64,000 nucleotides of DNA from CAIWMF01 sp964402065 (GTDB taxonomy: Bacteria; Verrucomicrobiota; Verrucomicrobiia; Chthoniobacterales; UBA6821). Under the pieces are notes generated by a model. That model did not search any database and was not told where the DNA came from. It worked only from the letters and a program-made list of their open reading frames with translations. Made by a program: the position numbers and the translations under genes. Every line of letters begins with the position of its first letter. The first letter of the stretch is position 1. Location of the stretch: positions 402,966-466,965 of the forward strand of contig CAYOAN010000001.1 of NCBI GenBank assembly GCA_964402065.1. Reading direction: 5' to 3'. Shown here one piece after another: positions 43,870 to 53,933 of this stretch.

Positions 43870-45108
43870 ATGCACGATTCCTTTCTAAAAAAAACCGACC
43901 CTCAAATTGCTGCCGTAATTCAAGCCGAAGAACAGCGGCAGCAAGAGCATCTCGAACTTATTGCTTCTGAAAATTTCACAAGCCAAGCTGTGCGTGAAGC
44001 ACAAGGTTCTTGCCTCACTAACAAATACGCTGAGGGCTATCCTGGGCGTCGTTGGTATGGAGGTTGTGAATATGTTGATCGAGCAGAGGAGTTAGCCCGT
44101 GAGCGGGCTTTAGCCTTGTTTGGCGGTGATCATGTCAATGTTCAACCTCATAGTGGAAGTCAGGCTAATATGGCTGTTTATTTCACAGCATTGCAACCAG
44201 GAGACACGATTCTCACCATGGACTTAGCTCATGGTGGACATTTAACTCATGGACATCGTGCTAATTTTTCAGGAAAGCTTTATCAAGTCCATCATTATGG
44301 AGTGAGCCAGGAGACTGGGTGTATTGACTATGAAGCTTTGGAAAAACAGGCTCAAGAGGTCAAGCCGAAGATGATCACAGCTGGAGCTTCCGCTTATTCT
44401 CGCACCATCGATTTTGAAAAAATGCGTCATATTGCTGATCGCGTTGGAGCTTATCTTTTTGTTGATATGGCTCATATTGCCGGTCTTGTTGCAGGTAAGG
44501 TGCACCCAAGTCCTATTCCATTTGCTGATTTTGTGACTACCACTACCCACAAAAGTTTACGTGGTCCTCGTGCTGGCCTCATCATTTGTCGTGAACAATT
44601 TGCTAAGAAGCTCGATGCTCAGGTATTTCCAGGTGTTCAAGGCGGTCCGCTTATGCACGTTATTGCTGCTAAGGCTGTCTGTTTACACGAAGCTTTGCAG
44701 CCAGCATTTCAACAATATGCACGTCAAATTGTCCTCAATGCACAGGCACTTGCAGGACGTCTTTTAGAACTGGGATATACCATTGTTTCTGGAGGAACCG
44801 ATAATCATCTGATGTTAGTCGATCTTCGACCACGAGGAATGAATGGACTAGAAGCTCAAGAGGTGCTCGACCGTGTTGCCATCACCGTTAATAAAAATGC
44901 GATTCCTTTTGATACTGAAGCAATCACTAAGACAGGGGGGATTCGTATTGGAACACCTGCTGTAACTACTCGAGGCTTGCGAGAAGCAGAGATGATCAAG
45001 GTCGCCGATTTCTTACATCAAGGGTTAGAAAACCGACATAATGACGAAGCCTTAAAAAAATTACGTCTAGAAGTTGTTAACTTCACTAAAAATTTTCCAC
45101 TTCCATAA
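43870..45108 (+). CDS. glyA: serine hydroxymethyltransferase
   Basis: A 412-residue PLP enzyme; the Schiff-base lysine is K228 in TTTTHKSLRGPRAG. IASENFTS, VQPHSGSQANMAVY and TKTGGIRIGTPAVTTRG are intact. It makes glycine and methylene-tetrahydrofolate from serine. Confidence 0.98.
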   Translation: MHDSFLKKTDPQIAAVIQAEEQRQQEHLELIASENFTSQAVREAQGSCLTNKYAEGYPGRRWYGGCEYVDRAEELARERALALFGGDHVNVQPHSGSQANMAVYFTALQPGDTILTMDLAHGGHLTHGHRANFSGKLYQVHHYGVSQETGCIDYEALEKQAQEVKPKMITAGASAYSRTIDFEKMRHIADRVGAYLFVDMAHIAGLVAGKVHPSPIPFADFVTTTTHKSLRGPRAGLIICREQFAKKLDAQVFPGVQGGPLMHVIAAKAVCLHEALQPAFQQYARQIVLNAQALAGRLLELGYTIVSGGTDNHLMLVDLRPRGMNGLEAQEVLDRVAITVNKNAIPFDTEAITKTGGIRIGTPAVTTRGLREAEMIKVADFLHQGLENRHNDEALKKLRLEVVNFTKNFPLP

Positions 45109-45247
45109 GCTTAAAAAGATAAAAAACTAAAAAAGTGACTCAATAGTATGAGATCTAGGTGTGAGACTTTTTAAGCCTCTCTAACTAAGGCCGTACAACA
45201 ACCGTTTTTAAAGACAACTTCCTGCGCAAAATTTCTTATTTTTATTC

Positions 45248-46756
45248 ATGAATTCTATCCCTCCATTAAATCGTCCACTTCCTGAACCTTGCTCTTTAGT
45301 TATTTTTGGTGCCACAGGCGACTTAACTCATCGAAAGCTCATTCCTGCTCTCTATCATTTGTCTGTAGAGAATGCACTGCCTACTAATTTTAAAGTGATT
45401 GGTTTTGCGCGTCGCCCAAAAACAGATGACAGCTTTTGTGAAGAGCTAGGAGTCACCACTAAAAAATTTTCTAGAACCCCTGTTGATGACGCTAAGTGGA
45501 ATCATTTTGCACAATCCATTTCTTATCACCAGAGTGAGTTTCATGATCTGAATGGTTATTGTGAACTTGCTAAAAAACTTGCGCATGAAGAGAGTCTGTC
45601 AAAAAAACCAGGCAATCGTCTTTTTTACTTGGCTGTGGCTCCTGATCAATTTGAAGTGATTTTGCGCAACCTCAAGGAGAGTGGCTTAAATACAGGTGGA
45701 GAGGGGGGCTGGGCTCGTATTATTATTGAAAAGCCATTTGGAGTTGATACAGCAACAGCGTCTCGACTTAATGAGCTTGTTCATACGGCATTTCCTGAGG
45801 AATCCACTTATCGTATTGACCATTACTTGGGTAAAGAAACGGCGCAAAACATCATGGTTCTCCGTTTTGCTAATACTATTTTTGAATCTATTTGGAACTC
45901 CAATCATATCCAGCATGTTCAAATTACCGCAGCAGAGTCACTCGGAGTCGAGGGCCGAGCTGGTTATTATGATAAAGCAGGCGCTTTACGTGACATGGTT
46001 CAAAATCACTTGCTGCAGTTGTTGACATTAACGGCAATGGAACCTCCGGTAAGCATGAGTGCCGATGCCGTGCGCGATGAAAAATTAAAAGTTCTTCGAT
46101 CAATCCGGCCGCTCAAGGGGGATGATGTTTTTAAAAATGTAGTGCGTGGTCAATATGCAGAAGGACTTGTTGGAGGAAATCCTGTGACTGCTTATCGCGA
46201 AGAAGAAGGCGTAGCTCCCGCTTCAACAACGGAAACTTATGTCGCTTTGCGTATCGCAATTGATAATTGGCGTTGGGCCGGAGTTCCTTTTTTTATCAGA
46301 GCAGGGAAGCGCTTGCCAAAAGCTTGTACAGAGATTGCAGTCTTTTTCAAAACTGTGCCACCGATTCTTTTCAGTACGTTAGGACATAAGCTTGATCAAA
46401 ATGTTTTGATCATTCGAATTCAACCTGACGAGGGAATTTCTTTGAGTATGTCTGCCAAGACGCCTGGATCGATGCTGCAAATCCAACCTGTAAAGATGAG
46501 TTTCCAATACGGAACAGCTTTTGAGAAACAAAATCCAGAGGCTTATGAACGCCTTCTGCTCGATGCCATGAATGGAGATGCAACTCTCTTTGCACGAAGT
46601 GATGAAGTCGTCGCTGCTTGGAAGTTTATCGATGCAATTGAAGAAGCCTGGCAAAAATCAAGCGATGATCTTTGCTTTTACCAAAGTGGAACCTCTGGTC
46701 CCGAAGAAGCCCATGATTTAATTAGCTCTTGCTGTGCTGGATGGAGAAAACTTTAG
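45248..46756 (+). CDS. zwf: glucose-6-phosphate 1-dehydrogenase
   Basis: A 502-residue enzyme with the NADP fold FGATGDLTHRKLIPALY (20-36), active-site RIDHYLGKE (near 193) and KPFGVD. It opens the oxidative pentose phosphate pathway. pgl and gnd are not adjacent. It converges on dnaE across a structured gap. Confidence 0.97.
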   Translation: MNSIPPLNRPLPEPCSLVIFGATGDLTHRKLIPALYHLSVENALPTNFKVIGFARRPKTDDSFCEELGVTTKKFSRTPVDDAKWNHFAQSISYHQSEFHDLNGYCELAKKLAHEESLSKKPGNRLFYLAVAPDQFEVILRNLKESGLNTGGEGGWARIIIEKPFGVDTATASRLNELVHTAFPEESTYRIDHYLGKETAQNIMVLRFANTIFESIWNSNHIQHVQITAAESLGVEGRAGYYDKAGALRDMVQNHLLQLLTLTAMEPPVSMSADAVRDEKLKVLRSIRPLKGDDVFKNVVRGQYAEGLVGGNPVTAYREEEGVAPASTTETYVALRIAIDNWRWAGVPFFIRAGKRLPKACTEIAVFFKTVPPILFSTLGHKLDQNVLIIRIQPDEGISLSMSAKTPGSMLQIQPVKMSFQYGTAFEKQNPEAYERLLLDAMNGDATLFARSDEVVAAWKFIDAIEEAWQKSSDDLCFYQSGTSGPEEAHDLISSCCAGWRKL

Positions 46757-47230
46757 AATATTTAAAGTTATCAGTGGAGATTAGTACCAGAAACAAGCCT
46801 AGCATAAGGCTGAAAGGCTCTTCGATGAAGCTGCTAGACAACCTGTGAACCGATCTAAAGTGAGAGCACGAATGTGAAACCACAGGTCTATGGTGAATAG
46901 CGTATGAAATTAAAAGGGTAAGCCATAAGCTTGCTCTTTTTTTAGAAGTATGTTTTCAGATTAGCGCTTTCATCTTTCGCCTTATCGTCAATTTACTTAG
47001 AAATGACAATAAATGGACTTGATCTTATTTAGGAACAAGCAGCGTTCTCATCCCATCACGTTATCGTTTAGATAGCGCTTGCTCTTCGGTTTCGCCTTTT
47101 CTAAAAATCTCTACGTTCTTTCCTGTAATTTCTCAGTAATTTGACTATATCGTGCAGGTTAATCGCGGTCTTATAACAATCAGTTTTAGACCAGCCGCCT
47201 TACACCAACGTCTCATTTTCATTCACGTTA
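46757..47230. other. 474-nt convergent gap with two structured regions
   Basis: No gene is supported. The first part (46800-46890) has several hairpins, such as CCTGTG (46842-46847) with CACAGG (46881-46886), and could be a structured RNA. The second part (46923-47107) is the inverted-repeat element listed separately. The last 120 nt show nothing I can name. Confidence 0.4.
46923..47107. repeat. nested inverted-repeat element, copy B (zwf/dnaE gap)
   Basis: TTTTTAGAA (46939-46947) pairs with TTCTAAAAA (47099-47107). The inner hairpin is CGTTATC (47059-47065), loop GTTTA, GATAGCG (47071-47077). Shared with copy A: CCATAAGCTTGC at the left, GCGTTCTC before the hairpin, CTTCGG after it. Confidence 0.6.
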
Positions 47231-50200
47231 TTAGCTTAAATAGAGTTTGAGTTTTTGCTTTACGGCACGCTCATCACCAATAGAAAATTCTTTATCCGTT
47301 CTTAATGCCAGAACATTTCCTGCAGTGTCAATAATCTCTAAGATAACAGGACGTGATCCAGAATAAGATTGGAAAACTTTTTTGATGGACTGTAGTGCGT
47401 GAGGGTCTAATTTTTCTCGATCAACTCGGAAGCATGCTGGTTTTTTTGAAGGGAGTGGTGCAAGCGCTTTAACATCAGAAGCAATAGCACGAATGTTTCC
47501 ATCGCGAGGTATCAGCTTCAAGGTGCATGAAATAGCACTGCCAGGTTTTAGAAGGGATTCATATTGGGCAAAATCTTCATTCCACATCGTAGCTTCGATG
47601 CTCCCGGAATAATCTTCCAAAAGAAAAATGCCAAATGCTTTTCCTTCTTTTTTTGTGAATTTTTTTTCTAAGGTGCTGACTAAGCCTGCTACTTTTTCTT
47701 TTTTAGGTTCGGTGATTTCTTGAAGGTTTGTAAGTTGCGTGAAATTTCCTTTTTCTAAAGTTCCCTGATAATCATCAAGGGGATGGCCTGTGACATAAAA
47801 TCCAAGCAGCTCTTTTTCGTAAGAAAGTTGCTCTGCACGGGGCCAAGGAGTGATGGTTGGTTGAGAAGAACTGTTGTCTTTTTTAGAGGGAGCAAAATCT
47901 TCCATGCTATCAAAGAGAGAAACTTGTCCTGAAGCTCGATCTCGCTGGATTGAGGTTGCAGCCGCTAGAGCTGGTTCAATTGCAATAAAAAGTTCAGCGC
48001 GATGACGGCCATCAAAATCAAAAGCTCCACACTTAACAAGACTCTCTAAGATTTTTTTATTAACACTGCGTGAATCGAGGCGTGCACAGAAATCTTCTAG
48101 TGATTTAAAAAGGCCATTAGCCTTTCGCTCTGCAACAGCTTGTTGCATTGCTGCAGCGCCAACGTTTTTTACGGCAGCAAGTCCAAATCGAATGCCTCGC
48201 CCCCCATCTTTTTCTTCGGGTAAAAAAGTCAATCCACTCGCATTAATGTCAGGAGGTAAAATGGCAATCTCCATACGTCCACATTCAGCAACAAGTGTTG
48301 TGATTTTGTCCGTATTGTTGACTGCATTGCTCAATAATCCTGCCATGAATTCTACAGGATAGTTGGCTTTAAGATACGCGGTCTGATAGGAAATCAGGGC
48401 ATAGGCAGCGCTGTGACTTTTGTTAAAACCGTACTCAGCAAATTTTTCTAAGAAATCAAAAATGGCGTTAGCTTGTTTTTCTGGAATCTTGTTCAGATTT
48501 TTACATCCTTCAACAAAGACTAAACGCTCTTTGGCCATTTTTGCCTTATCCTTTTTTCCCATTGCACGGCGCAAAAGGTCGGCTTGTCCTAGTGTATATC
48601 CAGCAAGAGCATTGGCGGCTTGTTGTACTTGTTCTTGATAGATAATGATTCCGTAGGTTTCTGAGCAGATTTTTTCCAAAAGAGGATGCGCGTAGGAAAT
48701 TTTTTTATTTCCTTTTTTTCTCTCGATATACTCATCGATGTTTTGCATTGGGCCAGGACGATAGAGAGCGACCAAAGCAATCAAGTTGCTAAAATGATCC
48801 ATCTGCATTCTTTTAGCAACATTGGTCATACCTCCAGACTCAAGCTGGAAAACCCCAACAGACTCACCTCGGTTGAGAAGGGCAAAGGTTGCCGCATCAT
48901 TCATTGCAATTTTTGAGAGCAAAAATTCTGGATGTTTTTGATGGATCAATTTAATCGCATCATCCATGACGGTGAGTGTTGTTAGTCCTAAGAAGTCCAT
49001 TTTAAGAAGCCCCAAGTCGGTTAAGGGGGCCATGGAGTATTGGCTAACAATGCCACCATCATTGCCTCGTGTGAGAGGAATATATTCAGAAAGGTCACGG
49101 TCACCAATAACCACACCAGCAGCATGAACTCCAGCATTACGAGTGAGGCCTTCTAAAAATGTTGCGTAATTCCAGAGTTGAGCTGTTGCGGGTTCTTCCT
49201 CTACAGCCTTTTTAAGATCACTGTTTTTTTCAAGTGCGCTCTTCAGCGTTATGTTGAGCTCATTAGGAATCATTTTAGCGATACGATCTGCATCGCTATA
49301 GCTCCAGCCAAGAACTCGACCAACATCGCGAACAACACTTTTCGCTCCCATTGTTCCGAAGGTGATAATTTGAGAGACAGCGCGCTCTCCATATTTTTTG
49401 CGCACATAATCGATGACTTCGCCACGGCGATTTTGACAAAAATCAATATCGATATCGGGAGGGCTGATACGATCAGGGTTGAGGAATCGTTCAAAAATAA
49501 GGCCGTATTCTAATGGGTCAAGGTCGGTGATTTCGAGAACATAAGAAACTAATGAACCGACAGCGGATCCTCGTCCAGGGCCGACAGGAATGCCATGAGT
49601 TTTGGCATAATGAATAAAGTCCCAGACGATAAGAAAGTAACTTGTGAAGCCAGTTTTTTCTAAAATAGACAATTCGTAGTTAAGGCGATGCCGCACTTCT
49701 TCACTGATTTTCTCGCCAAAGCGAGCGTGCAATCCTTGCTCGCAAAGCTCACGAAGATAGCCTTCGCGTGTTTTTTCTGAGGGAGGTTTGTAGTCAGGGT
49801 ATTTGGATTGGTTAAATTCAAGTGTAAGATTGCACCGTTCTGCAATTTTAACGGTGTTGCTAATGGCTTCAGGGCAGTCTGCGAAGAGTTTGGCCATTTC
49901 ATCTCCCGACTTAAAATAAAGTTCAGGAACATAGTGCATTCTTTTTTCATCAGCAACCATTGCACCTGTGCCAATGCATAACATGACATCGTGTGCTTCG
50001 TGATGAGCGCGCTCGAGAAAATGAACATCATTAGTGGCAACAAGGCCAAGATCAAATTCTTTGGCCAATTGAATTAAGAGAGGGCGATTGCGGCGCTGTG
50101 CTTCAATGCCGTGATCGCTAAGCTCAATGAAAAAATTTTCTTTTCCAAAAATATCTCGATATTCAATGGTGAGTGTTCGAGCTTTTTCAAAATCATTTTC

Positions 50201-50653
50201 ACTAAGTGCTGAATTGATTTCTCCCTTGAGGCAGCCACTTAAGGCAATGAGACCTTCTGCATGCTTGGCAAGAAATTGTTTGTCGACGCGAGGCTTATAG
50301 TAAAAACCTTCTAGATGAGCCGCAGTAGAAAGCTTAATGAGGTTATGATAACCAACATCATTAGTCGCTAGCAATGTCAGGTGATATGCGGTATCGCGGC
50401 CATGAGAATTGCTTTTTTTTTCGTGCATCGATCCAGGAGCAACATAAATTTCACAACCGATAATCGGTTTGATGCCGGCAGTTGTTGCCGTTTGATAAAA
50501 TTCAATAGCTCCAAAAAGATTGCCATGATCGGTAAGTGCGATGGCTGGCATTTGAAAATCTTTTGCCTTAGCAATTAGTTCGTCAAAGCGGATAGCTCCA
50601 TCGAGCAACGAGAATTCACTGTGAAGATGGAGGTGAACAAAGGGTGTTGGCAT
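47231..50653 (-). CDS. dnaE: DNA polymerase III subunit alpha
   Basis: A 1140-residue DnaE1-type polymerase. The PHP domain starts FVHLHLHSEFSLLDGA; polymerase motifs include PDIDIDFCQNRRGEVIDYV (catalytic Asp pair near 399-403), GPGRGSAVGS and SHSAAYALISYQTAYLK. HhH and OB domains follow. The C-terminus is complete. It is the main replicase. Confidence 0.97.
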   Translation of the reverse strand: MPTPFVHLHLHSEFSLLDGAIRFDELIAKAKDFQMPAIALTDHGNLFGAIEFYQTATTAGIKPIIGCEIYVAPGSMHEKKSNSHGRDTAYHLTLLATNDVGYHNLIKLSTAAHLEGFYYKPRVDKQFLAKHAEGLIALSGCLKGEINSALSENDFEKARTLTIEYRDIFGKENFFIELSDHGIEAQRRNRPLLIQLAKEFDLGLVATNDVHFLERAHHEAHDVMLCIGTGAMVADEKRMHYVPELYFKSGDEMAKLFADCPEAISNTVKIAERCNLTLEFNQSKYPDYKPPSEKTREGYLRELCEQGLHARFGEKISEEVRHRLNYELSILEKTGFTSYFLIVWDFIHYAKTHGIPVGPGRGSAVGSLVSYVLEITDLDPLEYGLIFERFLNPDRISPPDIDIDFCQNRRGEVIDYVRKKYGERAVSQIITFGTMGAKSVVRDVGRVLGWSYSDADRIAKMIPNELNITLKSALEKNSDLKKAVEEEPATAQLWNYATFLEGLTRNAGVHAAGVVIGDRDLSEYIPLTRGNDGGIVSQYSMAPLTDLGLLKMDFLGLTTLTVMDDAIKLIHQKHPEFLLSKIAMNDAATFALLNRGESVGVFQLESGGMTNVAKRMQMDHFSNLIALVALYRPGPMQNIDEYIERKKGNKKISYAHPLLEKICSETYGIIIYQEQVQQAANALAGYTLGQADLLRRAMGKKDKAKMAKERLVFVEGCKNLNKIPEKQANAIFDFLEKFAEYGFNKSHSAAYALISYQTAYLKANYPVEFMAGLLSNAVNNTDKITTLVAECGRMEIAILPPDINASGLTFLPEEKDGGRGIRFGLAAVKNVGAAAMQQAVAERKANGLFKSLEDFCARLDSRSVNKKILESLVKCGAFDFDGRHRAELFIAIEPALAAATSIQRDRASGQVSLFDSMEDFAPSKKDNSSSQPTITPWPRAEQLSYEKELLGFYVTGHPLDDYQGTLEKGNFTQLTNLQEITEPKKEKVAGLVSTLEKKFTKKEGKAFGIFLLEDYSGSIEATMWNEDFAQYESLLKPGSAISCTLKLIPRDGNIRAIASDVKALAPLPSKKPACFRVDREKLDPHALQSIKKVFQSYSGSRPVILEIIDTAGNVLALRTDKEFSIGDERAVKQKLKLYLS

Positions 50654-50689
50654 TGGGATAGACTATAGATTGTAGGTTAGCGGTGATAG
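50654..50689 (-). promoter_or_regulatory. 7-nt-period leader of dnaE
   Basis: Reading leftward: CTATCAC, CGCTAAC, CTACAAT, CTATAGT, CTATCCC, A and ATG. No Shine-Dalgarno sequence is present. Confidence 0.6.
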
Positions 50690-50721
50690 AAAAAACTCTT
50701 AGCTCTTCTACAAAATTATAT

Positions 50722-50751
50722 TTGACACTTTATTATTGAGAGCTGTACTGT
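50722..50751 (+). promoter_or_regulatory. sigma-70-type promoter candidate for the FGE-like gene
   Basis: TTGACA at 50722-50727 and TACTGT at 50746-50751 with an 18-nt spacer. Transcription would start near 50758 and run through the multi-hairpin region to the ATG at 51042. Confidence 0.45.
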
Positions 50752-50773
50752 CGCCGCAGTTAAATTTTTATGA

Positions 50774-50924
50774 ACACAATATCGCTGATGATTATTCTTG
50801 GTGCTTCTTTTGTTAGTCTTCTAACAATAGCACGCCGACGATATTGTGTTATTCCACAAATCCGTTGCGTCGATTTTTCTTATCGACATTAAGCTGTTAG
50901 CGCTTCTTTTTATCAGGATTTGTG
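50774..50924 (+). promoter_or_regulatory. multi-hairpin 5' leader
   Basis: First unit: ACACAATATCG (50774-50784) pairs with CGATATTGTGT (50839-50849); inside GTGC/GCAC and TTGTTAG-TCTT-CTAACAA (50810-50827). Second unit: CACAAATCC (50855-50863) pairs with GGATTTGTG (50916-50924); inside GTCGAT (50869-50874) with ATCGAC (50882-50887). All arms listed are perfect. It lies in the 5' region of the FGE-like gene. Confidence 0.6.
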
Positions 50925-51041
50925 AAGGACGTAGCAATCACTACTTCGTTTATTGGAGTGTGCTGCTCTTTTTACCGATTTATTTTTGAAACTTTAAGTT
51001 TTTTAACAATTCGTCTCTCTAGCAAAAAAATTTTCCCCGTT

Positions 51042-52793
51042 ATGTTTAAGCAATCACCTTTATTAAAAGCAACAGTCCTCTTTTTTTTATTTTTAACAAT
51101 ACAAGTGGCTCTTGGAACAGAGAGTAGTCATCAAGAAATATCTTCGAAGCTCATTCCTGAATTAGTGTTGGTTGCTGACCCAGGAAATGCGCCGGATGCC
51201 TCGGGACATGGCGCTGTTTCAGAATCGTTCTTTCTCAGTAAGTATCCGATCACGGTGGATCAATGGGCTTTTTTTATGAATTGCGTTTATGTTGATCCAG
51301 CAAATCAACACGATCTGCGTGGGTTGTATCACTCGGAAATGTGTACTGATGACAATGAGTATGCTTCACTCCAAGTGACCTGCTATGAAGAAAAAGATAA
51401 TGCTAGTAAACGGAGCGCAACTTATTGTGCCCGCTCTTTGAACAGTAACTTTTTTTCAGAAAAAATAAGAAACCGCGGTACGTTTCCTATCACTAACATC
51501 ACGATGGATGATGCTAAGCGCTATTGCAATTGGTGTGAGCATGGATGTCCTCAGGCAAGCACCTTGGAAGAAGCTTTAGCTGTGACTGAAAATGGAGCTT
51601 ATGATTTTACAGGTGGCAAAAAGGGAGATCCTATTGTTGGAGCTGTTTACTCTTTGCCAACAGCAGAGCTGCTTTACAAAGCTATGTACTACAAAGGTGG
51701 CAGCACGAGCGCTGGTTATTGGGATTACCCAACTAAGAGTAATGCGATGCCAACAGATTCTTCTTGGGATTTTTATCAACAAAAGAGAAAGGGTGCTAAT
51801 GTAGCGGTTGAAAAATATAATTGGCTCTGGAAATCATATACAGCCTACTTTACAGGAGAGGAGCCTTATTTAACACCTGTTGGTTTTTTTGATGGATCAG
51901 CAGGGCCTTATGGTCATTATGATCTTGGAGGAAACGTTCGTGTTTGGAGCAGTAACTCAATGATGAATGAGGAAGGAACAGCTTACTTAGCTTTAGGTGG
52001 ATCATGGAAAGAATCTGAAGAAGCGTTAAAAAGAGCAACGGCCTTTAAGGAGCTGTTTTTTTCAGGGTGTTACCCAACCATAGGGATGAGGCTTGCTGCA
52101 TCAAATAATCAAACTCAAATAGCAAACTTTTCTCATTCATTTTCAGGAGAGCAAGTAGGGCCTATTGCTAAGGAGATCATTCCTGCCGCTAGTCAAAATT
52201 CGGTCTATTCGTTTTTCGAGTCATTGTGGAATGTGACATGCTCACAAATAATCACTAACCTCATAGAAATAGCTATGAATGCATGTTCTCTTGAGACCCA
52301 TCCAACGCTGGAATCTTTGGAAGAGGGAGGGGAGGCTTTACTTTCATGGATCTCTAGTAAGTTACTTCCGTGGGCATGGGAATACAGAATTGAGAGCTTG
52401 AAACCTTTTACTTGGCCAAGAATTGGGATGAATTGTGTTTTTAGTCTTATTACCGCTGCAGGTATCAATATGGAGGTAACTCCTTATCTGAAAGATGACT
52501 CATGGGAGTCAATATCTTGGACAATAGCGAAAACAGTTTTAGTAATGGCTTCGGTAGAGAGCGGAGCATTTCTTCTCGAATATCCGACAGCATTTTTATG
52601 GTATTATTTTAGCGGAGCTGAAGAGGTAATGGCTGTTACAGAAGCCATCAGCAAAGGCATCACAATGGTTGCAGGGGGATTAACCTGGAATAGATTGCTC
52701 TTGAATGTGCTATATATTGCGCTCAACACCTACTTAAGTGTTGGCTCTACGCTTCAAGACTATCATCAACAACACCCCGCGTTAACGCGCTAA
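51042..52793 (+). CDS. secreted FGE/SUMF1-fold protein with helical C-terminal domain
   Basis: A 583-residue protein with signal peptide LLKATVLFFLFLTIQVALG. The ATG at 51042 gives this peptide; a longer frame to 50922 lies in the leader hairpins. Residues about 25-350 have the formylglycine-generating-enzyme/C-type-lectin fold: FFLSKYPITVDQWAFFMN, FPITNITMDDAKRYCNW, VYSLPTAELLYKA, GHYDLGGNVRVWSS, LGGSWKE, GMRLA. The cysteines that follow GGSW in true FGE are absent (GGSWKESEEAL), so sulfatase activation is unlikely. A hydrophobic helical domain of about 200 residues follows. It overlaps the convergent subtilase by 12 bp. Confidence 0.75.
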   Translation: MFKQSPLLKATVLFFLFLTIQVALGTESSHQEISSKLIPELVLVADPGNAPDASGHGAVSESFFLSKYPITVDQWAFFMNCVYVDPANQHDLRGLYHSEMCTDDNEYASLQVTCYEEKDNASKRSATYCARSLNSNFFSEKIRNRGTFPITNITMDDAKRYCNWCEHGCPQASTLEEALAVTENGAYDFTGGKKGDPIVGAVYSLPTAELLYKAMYYKGGSTSAGYWDYPTKSNAMPTDSSWDFYQQKRKGANVAVEKYNWLWKSYTAYFTGEEPYLTPVGFFDGSAGPYGHYDLGGNVRVWSSNSMMNEEGTAYLALGGSWKESEEALKRATAFKELFFSGCYPTIGMRLAASNNQTQIANFSHSFSGEQVGPIAKEIIPAASQNSVYSFFESLWNVTCSQIITNLIEIAMNACSLETHPTLESLEEGGEALLSWISSKLLPWAWEYRIESLKPFTWPRIGMNCVFSLITAAGINMEVTPYLKDDSWESISWTIAKTVLVMASVESGAFLLEYPTAFLWYYFSGAEEVMAVTEAISKGITMVAGGLTWNRLLLNVLYIALNTYLSVGSTLQDYHQQHPALTR

Positions 52794-53933
52794 AGCTTTA
52801 GCAATATTAAGGCGTCCATACTTTGTTTTTCCTTGAAGCTTAGGTACGGGATCAGTTGCAGTAAGGAGCTTGTCAATAATTTCGCGATAAGAAAGATTGG
52901 GAAATTCAGCTAACATGAGCGCAAGTGCTCCTGTTACGTGAGGGGCGGCCATTGAAGTGCCACTCATGTGATCATAAAAAGGATGATGAGCAAGATCGTT
53001 ACTGATAATAGAAGTGGAGTAAATCCAAGATCCAGGTGCTCCAAGATGAACTGTTCTGGGGCCATAGTTGGATTGTGGTACCAAAGCATCGTCGCCATCG
53101 GTAGCGGCTACCGTAACGATATTGTCGAGAGCATAACTGGCAGGGTATTCCGGAAAAAGATCGTTATTGCTACCACTATTACCAGCAGCAGCTACGATAA
53201 TAACGCCTTGATGCTGGGCTCGCTTTAAAGCTTCTAAAAAAGCAGAGTCATTAACATTTGTGCCAGCATGTCCCCAGCTACAATTAATGATTTTTGCTCC
53301 ATGGCTACAGGCATAATCGAGACACGTAATCACATCACTATCTGCAGCATTGCCGAATGAATCAAAGCATTTACAAGCCATCAGCTGGACTTCCCAAGCA
53401 ATACCTGTAATACCAATGTTGTTATTGCCAGCTGCACCAATGATTCCTGCACACATCGTTCCATGGCCTCTGGCATGCTGATCCATGGTGTCCATAGGAT
53501 CCCCTGTAATGTTATAGCTTGTACTGGTTGGAGAATCTGTTTTCCCTGTTGTTGATCCTTCCGTTGCAGTGATGATTCCTGCTGCAGTGAAGTCATTCGT
53601 AGCATTGGTAGATTTTAAAGAAAAGTTCTCAACAGCATTGCAGCCATAGATGTCATTACAGGTTGGGTTCTCGTTGTGCCACATGTTAGGAATAAGGTCT
53701 TCATGTGTGTAACAAACACCAGTATCAAGAACGGTAACAATAACAGAGGCCGCAGAAGTCCGAATTTTCCAAGCATCAAGTGCATTGATTCCATTAGGAA
53801 AAGGAAGGTAAGTGCGAGGACTAGGCTTGAGTTCCCATTGTAAGGGATAGTAAGGATCGTTAGGGATTTTTTCTTCTGCAAATAATGTTGTCAAGGAGAC
53901 CAAGAAGAACCAACTCCAAAGTAAGCAGCTCAT
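52782..53933 (-). CDS. secreted subtilisin-like serine protease (S8)
   Basis: A 383-residue protease with signal peptide LLWSWFFLVSLTTLFA. The catalytic triad is D70 (VLDTG), H157 (GHGTMCAG) and S327 (GTSMAAPHV); N252 (AAAGNSGS) is the oxyanion-hole Asn. The pro-region is very short (about 35 residues), so there is little room for an inhibitor I9 domain. Eight or so cysteines suggest disulfides. Its ATG overlaps the coaX stop by 4 nt. Confidence 0.92.
   Translation of the reverse strand: MSCLLWSWFFLVSLTTLFAEEKIPNDPYYPLQWELKPSPRTYLPFPNGINALDAWKIRTSAASVIVTVLDTGVCYTHEDLIPNMWHNENPTCNDIYGCNAVENFSLKSTNATNDFTAAGIITATEGSTTGKTDSPTSTSYNITGDPMDTMDQHARGHGTMCAGIIGAAGNNNIGITGIAWEVQLMACKCFDSFGNAADSDVITCLDYACSHGAKIINCSWGHAGTNVNDSAFLEALKRAQHQGVIIVAAAGNSGSNNDLFPEYPASYALDNIVTVAATDGDDALVPQSNYGPRTVHLGAPGSWIYSTSIISNDLAHHPFYDHMSGTSMAAPHVTGALALMLAEFPNLSYREIIDKLLTATDPVPKLQGKTKYGRLNIAKALAR

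Noticed and set aside
46800..46900. RNase P RNA in the zwf/dnaE gap
   Set aside because: It has hairpins and GA-rich words but not the conserved P4 sequences.
50922..51041. N-terminal extension of the FGE-like protein
   Set aside because: The ATG at 51042 gives a clean signal peptide; the extension lies in the hairpin leader and would bury it.
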